Assembly (NCBI RefSeq): GCF_046630445.1
Contig: NC_092342.1
Coordinates: forward strand, 81,518,001-81,582,000
Origin: Rutidosis leptorrhynchoides
Lineage: Eukaryota > Streptophyta > Magnoliopsida > Asterales > Asteraceae
Direction of reading: 5' to 3'
DNA: 64,000 nt
A program made the translations under genes and the position numbers. A model generated the notes under the pieces. The model had not been told where the DNA came from. It did not search any database and saw only the letters and a list, made by a program, of their open reading frames with translations. Each line of letters starts with the position of its first letter. The stretch's first letter is position 1. Below are positions 37,766-50,148 of this stretch, in pieces.

Positions 37766-38390
37766 CCGACTTGCTCGTTTCTTCTTCTTCGGTTTTGGTT
37801 CGTTTTGCCAAGTTTCTAGGGATATATGATGTTCCCCTAATACGAGCCGTCATTTTCCACATTGGTTTATAAAAACCTGGTGGTTTAGAGGTTCCCGGGT
37901 TATTGTCACAACTTAAAAAATACGGGTGTTGACGATACATATAAAGTTCATCGGGTTTGGAATCAAATTTCTCTATTTTTATGCCCTTTCCCTTATTGTT
38001 CTCTTTTGCCTTATTAAATTGTGTTGGGGTAATTTCTATAACATCATCGGAATCCTTGTCGGGATCCGATTCATTGGAGAATTAGTAATCCTCCCAATAC
38101 TTTGCTTCCTTGGCAGAAACACCATTGACCATAATTAACTTTGGTCGGTTGGTTGAGGATTTTCTTCTACTTAACCGTTTTATTATTTCCCCCACTGGTT
38201 CTATTTCTTCTTCCGGTTCCGATTCTTCTTCCGGTTTCGACTCTTCTTCCGGTTCCTCTCCTGGAACTTGTGAATCAGTCCACGAATCATTCCAATTTAC
38301 ATTTAACTCTTCATTATTATTAGGTGAGTCAATGGGACTTGTTCTAGAGGTAGAAATCTATCAAATAATATCAAATACGTTAAGAGATTA
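37766..38390 (-). pseudogene. acidic unrecognised passenger reading frame in the element B leader
   Basis: Lies just inside the PBS, sense to B and upstream of the F-box passenger. It encodes Glu/Pro repeats (EEPEEESKPEEESEPEEE), a Lys/Arg stretch (IIKRLSRRKSSTNRPK), and further on KPPGFYKPMWKMTARIRGTS and KRTKTEEEETSKSE before a stop. Codon-like pattern and sustained frame suggest real past coding. No family is recognised. It appears broken. It may be a second captured host fragment or a lineage-specific extra ORF. Confidence 0.55.
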
Positions 38391-38547
38391 ATATATCACA
38401 TAATATTCACATGTTAAAAATATATAGTTTCCAACAAAATTTGTTAAGCAATCATTTTTCAAGTAAACACGGTCGAAGTTCAGACTCACTAATGCATCCT
38501 AACAAACTCGATAAGACACACTAATGCAAAATTCTGGTTCTCTAAGA

Positions 38548-38566
38548 CCAACGCTTGGATACCAAC
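38548..38566 (-). promoter_or_regulatory. element B primer-binding site
   Basis: Directly inside the right (5') LTR the minus strand reads GTTGGTATCCAAGCGTTGG. The TGGTATC start matches the 3' end of initiator-Met tRNA, with differences further on. It fixes the minus orientation of B. Confidence 0.75.
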
Positions 38567-41500
38567 TGAAATGTCCCGTTCATATTGATTATAAACGTTC
38601 CATATTAATTGATTTCGTTGCGAGGTTTTGACCTCTATATGAGACCTTTTTTCAAAGACTCCATTCATTTTTAAAACAACCATAACCTTTATTTTATCAA
38701 TAAAGGTTTCAAAAGCATTACGTAGATTATCAAATAATGATAATCTAAAATATACTGTTTACACACGACCATTACATAATGGTTTACAATAGAAATATAT
38801 TACATCGACATATGTTTCTTAAATGCAGTTTTTACACAATATCATACAAACATGGACTCCAAATCTTTTCCTTATTTTAGTATGCAACAGCGGAAGCTCT
38901 TAGTATTCACCTGAGAATAAACATGCTTTAAACGTCAACAAAAATGTTGGTGAGTTATAGGTTTAACCTATATATATATCAAATCGTAACAATAGACCAC
39001 AAGATTTCATATTTCAATACGCATCCCATACATAGAGATAAAAATCATTCATATGGTGAATACCTGGTAACCGGCATTAACAAGATGCATATATAAGAAT
39101 ATCCCCATCATTCCGGAACACCTTTCAGATATGATATAAATTTCAAAGTACTAAAGCATCCGGTACTTTGGATGGGGTTTGTTAGGCCCAATAGATCTAT
39201 CTTTAGGATTCGCGTCAATTAGGGTGTCTGTTCCCTAATTCTTAGATTACCAGACTTAATAAAAAAAGGCATAATCGATTTCGATAATTCAACCATAGAA
39301 TGTAGTTTCACGTACTTGTGTCTATTTTGTAAATCATTTATAAAACCTGCATGTATTCTCATCCCAAAAATATTAGATTTTAAAAATGGGACTATAACTC
39401 ACTTTCACAGATTTTTACTTCGTCGGGAAGTAAGACTTGGCCACTGGTCGATTCACGAACCTATAACAAATATGTACATATATATCAAAGTATATTCAAA
39501 ATATATTTACAACACTTTTAATACATTTTGATGTTTTAAGTTTATTAAGTCAGCGGTCCTCGTTAGTAACCTACAACTAGTTGTCCAACGTTAGATGTAC
39601 AGAAAAAAATTGATATATATTATCTTGAATCAATCCATGACCCAGTGTATACACGTCTCAGGCTAGATCACAACTCAAAGTATATATATTTTTGGAATCA
39701 ACCTCAACCCTGTATAGCTAACTCCCACATTACTGCATATAGAGTGTCTATGGTTGTTCCAAATAATATATACACATGGGTCGATATGATATGTAAAAAC
39801 ATTTGCATACGTGTCTATGGTATCCCAAGATTACATAATATATTAGAATACATGTATAATACAATATAAGTTAGCTAGGATATGATTAATATAGATTTGT
39901 TACCAATTTTCACGTTGCTACAACAAGAAAAATTATCCAATCTTGTTTTACCCATAACTTCTTCATTTTAAATCCGTTTTGAGTGAATCAAATTACTATG
40001 GTTTCATATTGAACTCTATTTTATGAATCTAAATAGAAAAATTATCGGTTTACAGTCGGAAATATAAGTTAAAAGTCATTTTTGTAAAGGTAGTCATTTC
40101 AGTCGAAAGAACGACGTCTAGATGACCATTTTAGAAAACATACTTTCACTTTGAGTTTAATCATGATTTTTGGATATAGTTTCATGTTCATAAGAAAAAT
40201 CATTTTCCCAGAAGAACAACTTTTAAATCAAAATTTATCATAGTTTTTAATTAACTAACCCAAAACAGCCCGCGGTGTTACTACGACGGCGTATGTCCGG
40301 TTTTACAGTGTTCTTCGTGTTTTCAGGTTTTAAATCATTAAGTTAGCATATAATATAGATATAGAACATGTGTTTAGTTGATTTTAAATGTCAAGTTAGA
40401 AGGATTAACTTTTGTTTGCGAACAAGTTTAGAATTAACTAAACTATGTTCTAGTGATTACAAGTTTAAACCTTCGAATAAGATAGCTTTATATGTATGAA
40501 TCGAATGATGTTATGAACATCATTACTACCTCAAGTTTTCTGGATAAAGTTACTGGAAATGAGAAAAATGGATCTAGCTTCAAAGGATCCTTGGATGGCT
40601 TGAAAGTTCTTGAAGCAGAATCATGACACGAAAACAAGTTCAAGTAAGATTTCCACTCGAAATAAGATTGTTATAGTTATAGAAATTGAATCAAAGTTTG
40701 AATATGAGTATTACCTTGTATTAGAAAGATATCTTACTGTAAATAAGAAAGATTTCTTGAGGTTGGATGATCACTCTACAAGATTGGAAGTAAGCTAGCA
40801 AACTTGGAAGTATTCTTGATTTTATGAAACTAGAACTTGTAGAATTTATGAAGAACACTTAGAACTTGAAGATAGAACTTGAGAGAGATCAATTAGATGA
40901 AGAAAATTGAAGAATGAAAGTGTTTGTAGGTGTTTTTGGTCGTTGGTGTATGGATTAGATATAAAGGATATGTAATTTTGTTTTCATGTAAATAAGTCAT
41001 GAATGATTACTCATATTTTTGTAATTTTATGAGATATTTCATGCTAGTTGCCAAATGATGGTTCCCACATGTGTTAGGTGACTCACATGGGCTACTAAGA
41101 GCTGATCATTGGAGTGTATATACCAATAGTACATACATCTAAAAGTTGTGTATTGTACGAGTACGAATACGGGTGCATACGGGTAGAATTATTGATGAAA
41201 CTGAACGAGGATGTAATTGTAAGCATTTTTGTTAAGTAGAAGTATTTTGATAAGTGTATTGAAGTCTTTAAAAAGTGTATGAATACATATTAAAACACTA
41301 CATGTATATACATTTTAACTGAGTCGTTAAGTCATCGTTAGTCGTTACATGTAGGTGTTGTTTTGAAACCTTTAGGTTAACGATCTTGTTAAATGTTGTT
41401 AACCCATTGTTTATTAAATCAAATGAGATGTTAAATTATTAAATTATCATGATATCATGATGTATTAATATATCTTAATATGATATATATACATTAAATG

Positions 41501-41854
41501 TCGTTACAACGATAATCGTTACATATATGTCTCGTTTCAAAATCATTAAGTTAGTAGTCTTGTTTTTACATATGCAGTTCATTGTTAATATACTTAATGA
41601 TATGTTTACTTATCATAATATCTTGTTAACTATATATATATATATATCCATATATATGTCATCATATAGTTTTTACAAGTTTTAACGTTCGTGAATCGCC
41701 GGTCAACTTGGGTGGTCAATTGTCTATATGAAACCTATTTTAATTAATCAAGTCTTAACAACTTTGATTGCTTAACATGTTGGAAATACTTAATCATGTA
41801 AATAACAATTTCATTTAATATATATATAAACATGGAAAAGTTCGGGTCACTACA
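38567..41854 (-). repeat. element B 5' LTR
   Basis: 3288 bp, nearly identical to 19436-22719. A TATA-like CCTTTATATC lies on the minus strand near 40957-40967, followed by leader-like C/T-rich sequence, so transcription probably starts near 40930 and runs through more than 2 kb of LTR. The target duplication GCATG follows at 41855-41859. Confidence 0.95.
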
Positions 41855-41859
41855 GCATG

Positions 41860-42611
41860 GTCGAGGACTGACAATGTACTGTGGGCCTAGTTAGATGTTT
41901 CACTACGAATGAGGCCTCAGTCAGAATCCAAGGCTCAGTGGACTTACTACAACCGGTGTGCCTCAGTCAAACTTGCGTTGTATCCGATAGACTCCTCTTA
42001 CTAAGGGGTGGCACAGATAGTGAACTTTGAATCGGGGTTCGCGACTTCCCAATAACAGAGCCAATAACTACGCTCTAATAGTTGGAAAAACGATTGAGTT
42101 TAAAGCATAATCGGAAAGCATCTCAACAACATACACAAACCATAACAATATTTCGGCATTATAACTAACTACATCATAGCATACACTAAAGATAACTACT
42201 TGCTAGTCATGGTAACAATATCATAAATCATAATAATGTAAGACATTACATAAAGACAAAGGATAAAAGTACCAGTAGATTAAACGAGTTCTGAAAATAC
42301 AAAAGTGACAACTTCAAACTCCAGACCGTTCCTGATACAATCTCTGGCGTTCTTCTCCGGGTACTAATTTTTTAACTCAGAGTCGAAGACCTTGAAAGTG
42401 TTGCTAATTATTTTAGAAAGAGAGAGAAAGAAGTGAATTGAAGTGTGTGGAAAAATGGATGACATATGGCCAAATTTATAGTTGAGCTTTTGCTGGGAAA
42501 CGGCTGGCAGGCCGGCACCAGAGGCCGGTGCCAGGGGCTAGTGCCAGGCAGCCCGTTTCCCTTGCCCGTTTCATGTAGCCGGTGGCCAAGCCAAGTGGCA
42601 GGTCGGCACCT
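41860..42611. repeat. piece 2 of underlying old repeat G
   Basis: Resumes G after B. Mostly non-coding, with a GC-rich end (42500-42611) of GGCAGGCCGGCACC-like words. Its last bases CACCT (42607-42611) pair with CGCCT (58479-58483) as a one-mismatch target duplication of C. Confidence 0.5.
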
Positions 42612-43127
42612 TGTAACAACCCAACCCGTAATCCAACTGTATACGTGAATTTTTTTTTATCAGAAGGGTGCGCGGCGCGCAGCCCCTGTGTGCGCGGCGC
42701 GCACAAGGCCTGGCAGCCCGCGGTCCAAAATGTCCAATTTTCGTTTAAAGATCTCCCAATTCCCGACACTTTTAGATGAGACGCTTTTCACAACACATTA
42801 TAATATGTAAAACTAACACGTTTCAATAATAAAACAAGTTTTACGATACCGGGCCCACATATGCCGAAATACGAGTTTCGAACAAAATATAAGTTTTGAC
42901 CACATTAGTTTAAATTTCAAACGACACTTTGAGCATGGTGTTTGGGGGTTAAACTACCCAAATCTTGGTCAAACTTCAAAAAGCTATACTCCCAAAAGCT
43001 TCTCCTATCATAAAACAAGCGGGATCACTAGTCCGAACGAATACCCTTTCCCTTGTCCACGCCGGAGCCTATAAAAAGGTAAACAACGAGAGGGTAAGCA
43101 AAACGCTTAGTGAATGCAATAGTTATA

Positions 43128-44242
43128 CACGTGCCCTTGTTGCCCACAATTGTAACACGTGGGTCCAAAACCCTTGTCGCCCACAATTGAAAGATGAGTC
43201 GTACAATCACGGGCCATGTGCCCTTGTCGCCCACAATTGTAGCACGTGGGTCCAAAACCCTTAGAAGCCCCCTTTTCACACTACCGACGCTCTCGGTCAC
43301 ACTCCTACTCTTCTTGTTTGAGTGGCTAGTAGCTTCAAATTTTTGTTTGCCAAAGGTGAAGTCACTCTTTCTCGGAGCAAGTGACTCAAAACCCTTAGCT
43401 ATGTCGAACAATTCATCAAAAGTTTTCGCCTAGTTCCTACTAATCCTTTCTTGATAGTTATCATTCAAGGTTCGGTAGAAATCTTCTTTCAACATATGGT
43501 CATTCCCGACATACTCTGGGCAAAATTGTGTCTTTGATAAAAAGGTGGACTTGAGAGTGTTCAAATCCATTGAACCTTGCCTTAAAGTACGCAACTCGTC
43601 CTTAAGCCTCGAAAGATCAGCCGAAGTTCGGTACTCCTTGAAAAATTCCGCCTTAAACTCGTCCAACGTCAAACTCATACTTTGTTCTTCACCATAAAGT
43701 CGGATTTTTACATCTCACCACAACTTGGCATCACCCCTCATCATGCTACTACCATACCTCGTCCTCTTATCGAGAGGGCACTCACTAGTACGAAAAGCCC
43801 CCTCCATATCGGAGATCTAACGAGAACTCTTGAGTGTGTCTCGTTCTCCCTCAAAGGTGGGAGGTTGAGCATCTTTGAAATTTTTATAGTGGAAGTCTCG
43901 CCTTCCGATGTTATCTTCTTGAAGAACAATCTTAACTTGTTCCTTGACTAGATTGACTACTTGCTCATCAATCGAATCTAAGAACATCTTCTTGACGTCC
44001 TCTAGAAAAGCCGTGTGACGCCTTTGCATAATGGCCTCAACCTCGGCCGTGAACTCGGTGTCCTCGCTCGTACCTCCTTCATTGGTATCATGTCCGTTTC
44101 TCATCTTCATTCTATAAAACGGAAATAGGTTAAACCATGAAATGAAGAGACATGACACATATATACAATTACACCTCACCGCCCCATCTTGATCAACAAT
44201 CATCATACATCGCTTGTTTGACACGATTTGAACCCGTAACAA
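43128..44242 (-). CDS. element C gag remnants (fossil)
   Basis: Minus-strand pieces match A's gag closely: [20 protein letters not shown] and [15 protein letters not shown] at the start, [20 protein letters not shown] in the capsid region, then a knuckle-like end. Several breaks. No protease, RT or integrase is found in C. Confidence 0.8.
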
Positions 44243-44491
44243 TGGTAGTTAATCATTGTTACGCGAGCATGTCGCATTAACTTGCTAGTACAACGTCTAT
44301 CTTGCTTGATGATTGCAAACACAACACAAAACAATTAGCGCAAGGTTAGTTCACATAAACCTAGGCACTAACCAATCCCGGTCCAACCCGTCTCCCTCAA
44401 GTCCCGCATAAAGCGCATACACAATAAAGTCTAAGTCTAAGCACCCATCTCAAGTCGCCTAAATCCCTTAGACCATGCTCTGATACCACTT

Positions 44492-46132
44492 GTAACAACC
44501 CAACCCGTAATCCAACTGAATACGCGATTTTTTTATCAGCAGGGTGCACGGCGCGCAGCTCTTGTGTGCGTGGCGCGCACAAGGTCTGGCAGCCCACTGT
44601 CCAAATGTCCAATTTTTGTTTAAAGATCTCCCACTTCCCGACACTTTTAGACGAGACGCTTTTCACAACACATTATAATATGTAAAACTAACACGTTTCA
44701 ATAATAAAACAAGTTTTACAAAACCGGGCCCACATATGCCGAAATACGAGTTTCGTACAAAATATAAGTTTCGACCACATTAGTTTAAATTCCAAATGAC
44801 ACTTTGAGCATGGTGTTTGGGGGTTAAACTACCAAAATCTTGGTCAAACTTCAAAAAGCTATACTCCCAAAAGCTTCTCCTATCATAAAAAAGTGGGATC
44901 ACTAGTCCGAACGAATACCCTTTCCCTTGTCCACGCCGGAGCCTATAAAAAGGTAAACAACGATAGGGTAAGCAAAACGCTTAGTGAATGCAATAGTTAT
45001 ACACATACATATATAATATACCTACTTGCAAACACTTACTCAGATACCGCATACATGCTAGCAATATATTTAGCATACCATCAAGTACGAAGCTAAAAAT
45101 CTCCAATACCTCAACTAGCATAAACAATAGCGTATAATCGACATAATACAATATGCTACAATACAACACACAACCATGGTTTACCATACTCGCGTAATGG
45201 TGCTACCGGCTCTTTGGTTCACACCATACGCATCGGTTATGACGCTACCGGCTCTTTGGTTCACATCACAACCCGAGTCATACTCGCGCTAAGTGCTACC
45301 GGCTCTTTGGTTCACACTACAACACACGTACTACGATGCTACCAGCTCTTTGGTTCACATCATAGCACAATTGCACATACTATGGCACTACCGGCTCTTT
45401 GGTTCATACCATAGCATACAAATAAATACATTATATACGTACGCATATAATTATTCCACTCACCTTGTATTCAAAGCGAAGGTAAGCTAACAAGCTCTTC
45501 AACCGTCAACGAAATCACCTATAATATTAATATAAAATCAACACTTATCTAAATAGGACTCTAAACTCGCCCAAATAGACACCTAGTGCAATTGTTCACC
45601 CTTTGCACCCATAATGCCAATCATAGGCCTAACTCGCCAATAACCACTAAAACTAGTGACCATGGCATTAAGTCACCCAACTACAGACCACTAGGTCATT
45701 CAAAACTCGTTTGACCCATACTTAGGTCAACACACCCTTTTGGGTCATCCACAACCCAAATAACACCCATTTACAAAAAACAACAAAGTGTGCTAGTGAT
45801 TAACTATCCATTTAAGACTCATAACCACCAATTAACATTTTGAAACCCTAGGTTAGTTACTATTGAGTCCTCATGACCCAATCTTACCCAAGAACACCCA
45901 AAATCACCAAATATGGTTTTTATGTTCACCATTTACCCAAACCCTAACCCTTATATAAATCAAAGTAAGGAAATCAAAGTTAGAACATACCACCACAACC
46001 AAAACGTAGCTAAAGGCTAGATGAACAACTTTAATACTTGAGCTTTAACCCGAATCAAGCTTCTTCCTCTTTGATTTGAGCTTTCTCTCTCTCAGAGGGT
46101 TTCTCTCTCTAAAATTGAAGATGGTGTTGGTG
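44492..46132 (-). repeat. element C right (5') LTR, first part
   Basis: Starts TGTAACAACCCAACCCGTAATC as at 42612 and runs to the TGGTG target site of D (46128-46132), resuming at 58211. It includes GCGCGC-rich words near 44545-44585 and the tandem array at 45201-45419. The minus strand near 46050-46110 has an AGAGAGAAA-rich/CT-rich mirror, resembling a transcribed leader. Confidence 0.8.
45201..45419. repeat. tandem subrepeat in the C LTR (5 units)
   Basis: Five copies of the 20-base core GCTACCGGCTCTTTGGTTCA (with minor variants) at spacings of about 40-55 bases. They hold the same LTR position as the array in A's LTR but have a different sequence. Confidence 0.88.
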
Positions 46133-47057
46133 TGTTTGGATTTAACAAGTTCATCATATACTTAAACCATTTTAAGAATCAAACTTAGCGAAAGCATGTA
46201 AATTACCATTTTAGAACTTGTTAATCTTTTAACCATTTAAAGTTAAATCCCAAGAAGGATCAAGCTATGAAATATACTTACAAACTAAGAGTGGGTTTAG
46301 TGTTTATACCTCCTCAAGCTAGTTGAGGGTTTATTCAAATGTGATGATGAAGATGATGAAGAATGAAGCTTCAAAATGATGAAACCTCAAGGAGAAATAC
46401 CCCAAGCTTTTGTACCAACACCTTGCCTTTGATTAGGATATAATTACACTTGAAAATGAACTTGCAAAATCAAATAATGAACCCTCCTTTGCCTCTAAAA
46501 CCCCACGGCCAGCTGGTGCAGTTTGGAGAGTTTTTTTTTGCAGTTTTTTTGAAGTGTTATTGCATGTATGTGTTTTTTCAAGAGTCAAGATACTTGTATA
46601 TGGAAATGGGAAAGCATGGGTCAAAGAATCTAAGTCTTTAGCATGTGTGTGCACTTCCAATGCCACTTCCCCCTTCATGTTATAAAATTAGTTTTATAAA
46701 AGTTTGATTTTTATAAAACTTTTTATAAAACTTCCATATATATATTTGTTATGTACATTTATATTTATAAAACCAAAACTTTATAAAATGTAACATAACA
46801 AAATTAATTATTTAACCTATAAATAATTTAACTCTTATTATATAAATTAATCCATAATTTATATACACATCAAGTAATATTTCAGAAAACCATTTTTCTT
46901 AAAGTTCAAGTGTCACGTATTTAATCAATGACCCAATCGCTAAGATCAAATACGAATAAGGTGTCGGTAAGCTTGTTATTGGGTATGACCCGACTTGGAT
47001 CAAAACATATTAGCCACGTTAATTTAATATGTCTCTCGGGCATACGAAATACCTTCA
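46133..47057 (-). repeat. element D 3' LTR
   Basis: 925 bp from TGTTTGGATTTAACAAG to ACGAAATACCTTCA. It matches 57190-58205 except for the length of its TA run and scattered changes. Confidence 0.93.
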
Positions 47058-47829
47058 ATCTCCCACTTGCACGAGAATCATAAGAAATTAACGCAAGTGA
47101 TGGATACCACCTAACGACCGTCCATCACCCCCAATATGTTATGACTTTGTGCCATTCAATAACATCATCCCTTTCAAGCTCCCAACTCGAATTTGAATAG
47201 GTGAATCTTTATCACATCCTTTTGTCCTAGATGTCATGTCAAATCCAAGAGATACAGAGTGATCACTCTCTTCTAGTTTTAACTTTATCAGGCCTTAGAC
47301 ATCTGACTCTCAACGAATAAGAGGGACAAATTCCATCTTGACTACATACGTCCTAGATATATACTTTGTATCACACCTGAGCTCTTCCTTATGAACTACC
47401 ATATTTCAGAATAGCGATGGAATGAATCAAGGCATAATACCTAGTGAATATCCGAACCCAATATGTGTCTCAGGTCAGAGGATACAATGATATTCGCCTT
47501 TACTCAAGATTACATGTGATCAACCACAAAGGCTCCATTTAGTAAATCTTGAGGGCGGGTCTTCCAATATTTGTATCTCACAAATATCTATGAACCTTGG
47601 TTGCAACCTTGCCTCACATTCATCCCGTGAATGTATACCAATCCAAGTTCATAATAGTCTAAACCTCACAGTTGCTCCCACAAATGTGATCGACTACGGA
47701 ATTTAGAATAATTACTTATTCATGGATAAAATATGCAAAATAGGAATCTGATTCAAGATTAATAAACTAACACCATAATTATATTAATGAGTTTGAACCA
47801 CTTCGTTCCGTTACAATACATAAAACAGA
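47058..47829 (-). other. element D 3' non-coding region
   Basis: Between RNase H and the 3' LTR. No sustained frame. It carries the polypurine tract at its left edge (47058-47070). Confidence 0.6.
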
Positions 47830-50148
47830 TCACAACCAATTACTAGAATATCGAAGCCCTAATGCACTAACATGCCCTTGATGTTTTGCACCATGTAAGA
47901 GCTTCGTGAGTGGATCCGCTATATTAAGATCTGTGTGAACTTTGCGAATACATATCTTTCCCTTTTCAACTTCATCCCTTATGTAGTTGAATCTCCGCTC
48001 AATGTGACGGGTCTTTTGGTGAGCACGAGGTTCCTTGATTTGAGCAATCGCACCCTCGTTGTCACAAAAGATCTCAAGAGGGTCCTGAATGGAAGGGTCT
48101 ACTCCTAAGTCATCGATGAATTTCTTCATCCATGTAGCTTCCTGAGCTGCCAATGAGGCGGCAATGTACTCCGACTCTGTAGTGGATAAAGCAACAACAT
48201 CCTATTTTGAACTCTTCCAAGAGACCGCACCTCCATTTAATGTGAAGACATAACCAGATTGTGATCGAGAATCATCTCGATCAGTTTGGAAACTCGCGTC
48301 CACGTAACCTTTTACAGCGAGTTCCTCCTCACCAGACCCATATATTAGAAACATATCCTTAGTCCTCCTAAGGTATTTCAATATAATTTTAACCGAATCC
48401 AATGTCTGTTTCCTGGGTTATTCTGGTATCTACTTGTCAAGCTAAGAGCGCATGACACATTCGGTCTAGTACATATTATTGCATACATGATTGACCCAAT
48501 AGAAGATGCGTACGGGACTTTCTTCATTTTCTCTTGTTCATCTTTCGTGGTAGGGCACTGAGATGAACTGAGAAGCGTTCCTCTTTGAATAGGTACCAAA
48601 CCTTTCTTAGAGTTCTCCATCTTGAACCTTTTCAAGATCTTTTCAATGTATGAACTTTGATTCAAACCTATCAATTTCTTGGATCTATCTCTGTAGATCC
48701 CAATCCCCAAAACGTATTGTGCTTCTCCAAGATCCTTAATGGAGAAGCATTTACTTAGCCAAGTTTTAACACCTTGCATTGCCGGAATATCATTTCCAAA
48801 TAACAATATATCATCCACATATAGTACAAGGAACATGATTGTGTTCCCACTAGCTTTCTTGTATACACAAGCTTCATCACCATTTTTAATGAAGCCAAAT
48901 TTCTTGGCCTCCTCATTAAATCGATGATTCTACATTCTAGATGCTTGTTTCAATCCGTAGATTGACTTCTTTAACTTGCATACCTTTTTAGGATATTTCG
49001 GATCAACAAAACCTTCAGGCTGAACCATATAGACATCTTCCTCAAGATGTCCATTTAAGAAAGCGGTCTTGACATCCATTTGCCATATTTCATAATCATA
49101 ATGAGCAGCAATGGCAAGTAATATCCTAATAGACTTTAGCATTGCCACAGACGAAAAAGTTTCATCATAATCAACCCCTTGAGTTTGAGTGAAACCTTTT
49201 GCTACAAGTCTAGCTTTATATGTATTCAAGTTTCCATGTATGTCGGTTTTCATTTTGAAAAGCCATTTACAATCAACTAGCCCTAAGCCAGTAGGTTGTG
49301 TAACAAGTTCCCAAACTTGTTTGTCATACATGGATTACATCTCAGCGTTCATGGCTTCCTGCCATTTATCTTTATCAATCCTTGATAAAGCATCTTGGTA
49401 GTTTGTTGGTTCATCCAAATCAACCACATAGCAACCATCCATGAGAAACCCATATCTCTCAGGAGGATTACTAATCCTACCAGATCTACGAACGTCTTGT
49501 ATACTTTGATCATCCATTTGATCATTCTCAACATTTTCATGTTGAGTGCTAGTGTCAACCAATTGTGTATCATCTACTTGATCTTGAACCTCTTCAAGAT
49601 CTATCTTCCTTTCACTATTACCTTCCATTAGGAACTTAGTTTCAAGGAATTCAGCCTTCTGAGCAACAAATACATTCTGCTCGGAAGGGTCATAGAAATA
49701 GTATCCCATATCATCCTTGGGATATCCTATGAAGATACACTTCGTGGATCGAGCATTCAACTTATTAGGGACGTAACGCTTAGGGTAAGCTTCACATCCC
49801 CATACCTTTAAGTATGATAGAGATGGAGGTTTTCCAAACCATATCTCATGAGGTGTTCGTTCCACTTTCTTGGTTGGGGCCATATTTAAAATACGAGCCG
49901 TGGAGCATAGACAATAACCCCAAAATGATAGAGGTAACGAGCTTCTAGCCATCATAGATCGAACCATATGCATTAGGGTTTAGTTCCTCCTTTCGGATAC
50001 TCCATTAAGTTGGGGTGTTCCAGGAGGAGTAAGTTGCGAGATAATCCCATAACTTCTAAGATGATCTTGGAAAGCATCGCTTAGGTATTCACCTCCTCTA
50101 TCGGTACGAAGTACCTTGATTATTTTGTTGAGTTGATTTTGTACTTTG
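47830..50148 (-). CDS. element D integrase end, RT and RNase H (fossil)
   Basis: From right to left: the integrase C-terminal region with [21 protein letters not shown] and [14 protein letters not shown] with [37 protein letters not shown] and the catalytic YVDDIL; then RNase H with [31 protein letters not shown] and ADPLTK. These are classic Ty1-copia motifs. The pieces lie in several frames. Confidence 0.92.

Noticed and set aside
42476-42779. Frames of 60-97 codons across GC-rich sequence on both strands
   Set aside because: They cross the junction between old repeat G and element C and reflect the GGCCGGC-rich content, not a gene.
45201-45419. Spaced repeats resembling a CRISPR array
   Set aside because: Plant nuclear DNA, variable unit spacing and a position inside an LTR; these are LTR tandem subrepeats.
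46433-46678. Frames of about 65-80 codons seen again at 57507-57732
   Set aside because: Duplicate because they lie in the two LTRs of element D; nothing suggests a protein.
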